From Paralvinella palmiformis (Eukaryota > Annelida > Polychaeta > Terebellida > Alvinellidae), in contig JAODUP010000043.1 in the NCBI GenBank assembly GCA_025642065.1, forward strand, positions 710,001 to 774,000: a DNA stretch of 64,000 bases, read 5' to 3'. A program made the translations under genes and the position numbers. Below, one piece after another: positions 60,327-64,000 of this stretch. The notes beneath the pieces are model-generated. The model saw only the letters and a list, made by a program, of their open reading frames with translations, was not told the DNA's origin and made no database searches. Within the stretch, counting starts at the first letter, position 1. Every line of letters starts with the position of its first letter.

Positions 60327-61027
60327 ATTTAAGTATTATTACATGTAAAGCACTTTTGAACATGTTGTACAATATTATGGAGAGTGCTATATAAATGTTG
60401 TATGTAATAATAAAAATGATTATTTAATTAATCAATCAATCAACAGCACCAAAGGCCTAATAAAAACATTTATTAAATATTATTTTAAGAGTGGGGTTAT
60501 GTCCGAAATGTGTATTAGTGAGTGGGGTTTTGTCCGAGTGGGGTTTTGTCCGATGGGGTTATGTCCGAGTGGGGTTTTGTCCTGGATTACTCTATACTGA
60601 CGCAGATTATAGTTTCTCTTGAGCGTTAATATCTCAGCCATTTTTAATCATCTTCCTCTTGTAAGGTTCCTTCTGGCTCAAACTGATATAGTTGTATGTC
60701 ATTCATGAAGTAATTTTAACAACGCAGTTGCGTTATGTTCCGGAATAATTCTTTGCTCACACTTGTTTACATGCTTTTGTATGGGCTCTACAGACTTCAG
60801 GTCAGCCGGATGCGTTGAAGTGACGTCAGCATTCAGGAGCTTCCGGTCTCTGTCTAGCTTCAAAATGGCGGCGCCCACAGGCCATTAAAAGTCGATTAAT
60901 CTGCACTGGATTATTTAATATGTGGGTGATCGTTTACACATTTTGACATTATTTATAATATTTGTGAGTATAGCTGTACTAGTCTAGATAATCTTTAACG
61001 TCTCTCTTTTTAATTAATTCGTTGGAG

Positions 61028-61097
61028 ATGATGGCGATGATGATGATTGATGTTTTACGGCTACTTTTGTGCACGTGGTAGGCTAAACGGGCCTTAA
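61028..61097 (-). mobile_element. SINE tail fragment
   Basis: GATGATGATTGATGTTTTAC, GGCTACTTTTGTGCACG and GGTAGGCTAAACGGGCC match the 3' end of the SINE at 38695-38876 in the same orientation. It directly abuts the LINE tail at 61101. Confidence 0.7.
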
Positions 61098-61100
61098 TAT

Positions 61101-61105
61101 TAATT

Positions 61106-61136
<31 letters not shown>

Positions 61137-61966
61137 TTTATTACAAACTGTACAATAATACAATATTTAATAAGGGATAAATGTTCAATACACATGTGCA
61201 GTTTGGGGTCTACACCGAAGATGGTTTGATCTGTTTTAATGGCGAGACCTATGTGCCTACAATAAAAATAAAAATCCATACACGTTTGATTCCGTAGATT
61301 ATAAACTATAAATACAAACTACTGAGACCACTAAACTGGCATGTGATGTAATGTAGACGATGAAAAAAAATGGCGATATTAATTATTCTAGTATTGGGTT
61401 ATGAGGTGTTTTTTCAGGCAATTTGTAAATGATTTGATGGAATTCTTTATTCTCAGTTCAGGAGACAAATTTGACCACAATTTGGGCCCTTGGTGAATAA
61501 ATGTTTTTGCGATTTTACTCGTCCACCTTTTTTGCACGTGTGGGCCTATTCGTTGTCGAGTATTATGCTCGTGAATTTCAGCATTTGTAGAGAAAATTGT
61601 TAACAGTGGGGTCGATAGTTTATCATGTACGCAGGAATACATCAGTTTGCACAACTGTAATTTATAAATATCTTCTAATTTAGGTATTGCTAATTTCCTG
61701 AACAATGGACTTGTGTGTTCATTGTAGGAAACATTGCAAACATTTCGTATGCATCGTTTTTGAATTACTTCTAGCCTATGTAACTTATAATGATATGCAG
61801 CTCCCCATGGTATGGTGCCGTAGGATAAATGTGAATGAACAAGGCTATGGCACAGTAATCTAAGATTATCTGTTGACAGAAATCTCCTGGCAGAATTCAT
61901 GGCATAAGAACCACTGGATAGTCTTTTCACTACATGATTGATATGTTCCGTCCACTCCACTCCATC

Positions 61967-62015
<49 letters not shown>

Positions 62016-62520
62016 AAGAAGCTTTACACTTCTGACACTAGTGATGTGTTGAGCACCCAGCTTCATGGAAATACGTACGTCTCCGTCTGTTGCACTATGT
62101 TTCGGACGAAAAACAATAATTTCCGTTTTTTGTACGTTCAATGATAATTTGTTCGCATAGAACCACTAGGCCAGAACATTCAGATCAAATATCAATGTCA
62201 GTACATAAGTTAGTTTCATTTTGATTGGTGTGATATATTGTCGTATCATCAACAAATAATATGCACTGTGAGTAAGACAACGAGTTTGGTAAATCATTTG
62301 TATAGATGATGAACAATAGTGGTCCCAATACGGAACCTTCTGGAACAACACAGGTAACATCACGACATCTGGATTGAGCGCCACAGTATGAGATAAACTG
62401 TGATCTATTGCACAGGTAATTTCTGAACTAGTCCAGGGCAATACCTCGTACACCATAATGGTCAAGTTTATTCAAAAGAATTTGATGATCTACAGTGTCG
62501 AAATTAATTCGTTGTTTTTG
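61101..62520 (-). mobile_element. Non-LTR retrotransposon (LINE), 5'-truncated, minus strand
   Basis: Minus-strand sequence reads into RT motifs: FDTVDHQILLNKLDHYGVRG, then PEGSVLGPLLFIIYTNDL, then the catalytic block as FVDD (near 62250; FADD in most LINEs). One stop replaces a Trp near 62430. After a (TA)n tract the ORF2 C-terminal part is intact to a stop at 61388 (HSHLSYGTIPWG, FHQGPKLWSNLSPELR). An AATAAA-bearing 3' UTR ends in an ATTG tetranucleotide tail (61101-61134). The clade is Jockey/CR1-like by motif. Confidence 0.82.
61967..62013. repeat. (TA)n expansion inside the LINE reverse-transcriptase frame
   Basis: The TA run lies exactly where the protein reads VKLLGIYI before it and DGVEWTEHI after it. 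The two sides are in different frames. Confidence 0.95.
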
Positions 62521-62524
62521 TTTT

Positions 62525-63540
62525 TGTTTGTTAAGGGGAATTTATACCCCAGGCCGTCGCTGTAGGATTCGTTGGAAACGGCAGCGCTATTTAACGTGGC
62601 CAGCCACCCACGAGATACCGTATGTGTTGCTTGTATGTTGCCTTGAAAGAATTGCAAAATATTTAGGGTTAGAGTTAGCCAGAAAGTGCCGGAATTTTAG
62701 TAAATTCGTAAGGTGTCAGGTAGTCGGCATGTACTGTGTTATATTCTACTGGATATTCGGGAAGTACGTGCGCATGGGCAGTTGAAGTGCCGGAGCTATA
62801 GCTACTTTAGTGTACGTCCGGGTCCGGACCAGCAATAGCCTATGTATAGTACATACCGAATCATTTCAATTAGTTTTGAACTTTTTATATTACTATATAG
62901 CGCCGTATACTACCGAATAGTAATTAAAATGAGATAAATAAAAGGACTCAAACAATAACATTTCCCTTAGTTCCTATATATGGTCTTTAATAATCATGCA
63001 ATCTTGCTAGCACATTCAACTTATAGCCATCTTTTGCATATTTCAGTAATGAAAATATAATTGTGGATCTGTATGAACTCATAACAGTTTAACAGTTGAG
63101 TATATAAATGTATATAACGCATCCGAATTATAAATAAATATAAATAAAATAAACCTATGACTATGTTTTAATTATTTGTAATGCTCATCAAGTGTCCATT
63201 TTACTTATGTATACATATACTAATAATGTATATTTAATAAAGTGTCCTTACTAGTAGGGGCCATTCAAATGCGCTGTACAAATAATATGTAATATAATAA
63301 TACCCCAAATAATATGTCTGTAAAAACCCTGTAATGATTTCAAAGATAATAATTATTTATCTGTGAAAGCGACCTTAAATATGTGTGTTTTTAGAAGAGA
63401 TTTAAACAAGAGACGACGCATTTCTACTACCTGCCGTCCACGTATTCCACAAAGTGGGGCTGCAACACTAAACGCACAATCACCATATGACTTGAGCCGA
63501 GACATTGGCACCTGCAATAGTATCTGCCTGGATTACATAT
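62525..63540. other. Intergenic sequence, no gene seen
   Basis: Short frames at 62495-62785 and 63363-63584 match no family I know. The second runs into SINE sequence. Confidence 0.6.
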
Positions 63541-63544
63541 ACTG

Positions 63545-63608
63545 CGGCCCATTTAGCCTACCATGTGCACAAAAGTGTCCGTAAAATATCAATCATCATC
63601 ATCATCAT
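63545..63608 (+). mobile_element. SINE tail fragment with (ATC)n
   Basis: GGCCCATTTAGCCTACCATG, TGCACAAAAGTGTCCGTAAA and an ATC run match the 3' end of the SINE family. Confidence 0.75.
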
Positions 63609-63798
63609 GTATACATGTACCAATTCACATATACAGCATAATGCAGTGAAACCAAAAAGATCATAGATTGCTCTAATTACAATAATGATCAATTGGGAAA
63701 CTTTTTACTCTCAGTAATCAAGACCATGTTACTAATTAATTAAACCGACAAACCTACTAGCTGTCAATCATCAACAGTCATTCATTATCTATAATATA

Positions 63799-63846
63799 CA
63801 GTGGTCCGTATTCGATATGGGCCGTATTCAACATGGGCCATAATCA
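63799..63846 (-). repeat. Array of three 16-bp units, right member of an inverted pair
   Basis: Units at 63799-63814, 63815-63830 and 63831-63846 are, on the minus strand, variants of YGAATACGGCCCATGT, the unit of the array at 56875-56922. Confidence 0.9.
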
Positions 63847-64000
63847 ACGGTATCCCACGCAATCGCCACCTGGCGAGTTAAGACAAACATTATGCTTGTT
63901 GATCATGTTGTCTCGAACTTTGAAGGATACGAATTTACGAATAAAATTTAAGGTATAACCATTGACCTAATGGGTGTAACTGATTATGGGTCGATTGCTT

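Larger units (their letters stand above)
57999..60589. mobile_element. 2591-bp Mutator-like element (MULE) with 8-bp target duplication
   Basis: CTCTATAC occurs immediately before (57991-57998) and after (60590-60597), and the interrupted MITE has this sequence once. Both ends carry arrays of a 16-bp unit, GGACAAAACCCCACTC or GGACATAACCCCACTC, in inverted orientation: four units at 58006-58068, and one at 60489-60504 plus four at 60520-60582. Inside, on the minus strand, are FLYWCH zinc-finger and MULE transposase remnants. MULEs characteristically give 8-11-bp duplications. Confidence 0.88.
57786..60970 (+). mobile_element. Kolobok-like TTAA MITE split by a Mutator-like element
   Basis: The left part (57786-57998) starts TTAA AGGGATAGTCCACCC and matches the first third of the 47042-47628 copy. 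The right part (60590-60970) resumes at the equivalent point (TGACGCAGATTATAGTTTC) and matches the rest. The right terminal repeat is missing: the sequence diverges after ATATTTGTGAG near 60970. Confidence 0.85.

Overview
The window is eukaryotic nuclear DNA from an animal. Genes are split into many small exons with consensus GT/AG introns. The DNA is AT-rich and full of (TA)n, (TG)n and other microsatellites. It also carries tRNA-headed SINEs, CR1/L2-type LINEs, a BEL/Pao LTR retrotransposon and several DNA transposons. A marine lophotrochozoan, most likely a mollusc, is my best inference from the gene and repeat content; no single signature proves it.

Three host genes are supported by reading frames that join across splice sites in consistent phase. 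(1) About 0.8-13.5 kb, plus strand: a secreted animal haem peroxidase (peroxidasin / chorion-peroxidase-like), 16 exon positions, 5' end unresolved. Its penultimate exon is present twice in a tandem duplication; because the exon length is not a multiple of three, only one copy can be used per transcript. (2) 31.9-46.7 kb, plus strand: the Mis18-binding protein 1 / KNL2 gene for centromere licensing, 13 exons, with a SANTA domain, a CENP-C-like motif and an acidic tail. Its long second exon carries an apparent one-base frame discrepancy. (3) 48.6-51.6 kb, minus strand: a complete four-exon DUSP10/MKP-5-type MAP-kinase phosphatase with a CRE and an AT-rich TATA-like box upstream. Genes 2 and 3 are convergent. 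A short possible terminal exon of another gene sits at the left edge.

Mobile DNA occupies much of the rest. A decayed PIF/Harbinger copy lies in a peroxidase intron (5.15-7.1 kb). A decayed BEL/Pao element (about 15.65-25.8 kb) keeps gag, protease, reverse transcriptase, A17, integrase and DUF5641 remnants in order and contains a SINE and LINE pieces. Kolobok-like TTAA MITEs occur at 35.7, 47.0 and 57.8 kb. The third is split by a 2.6-kb Mutator-like element encoding a FLYWCH/MULE transposase, bounded by an 8-bp target duplication and by inverted arrays of 16-bp repeats. A separate pair of inverted 16-bp arrays brackets about 7 kb (56.9-63.8 kb). A minus-strand LINE (61.1-62.5 kb) carries a (TA)n expansion inside its reverse-transcriptase frame. 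Long intergenic stretches at 13.7-15.0, 26.0-31.9 and 52.1-57 kb show no convincing genes.
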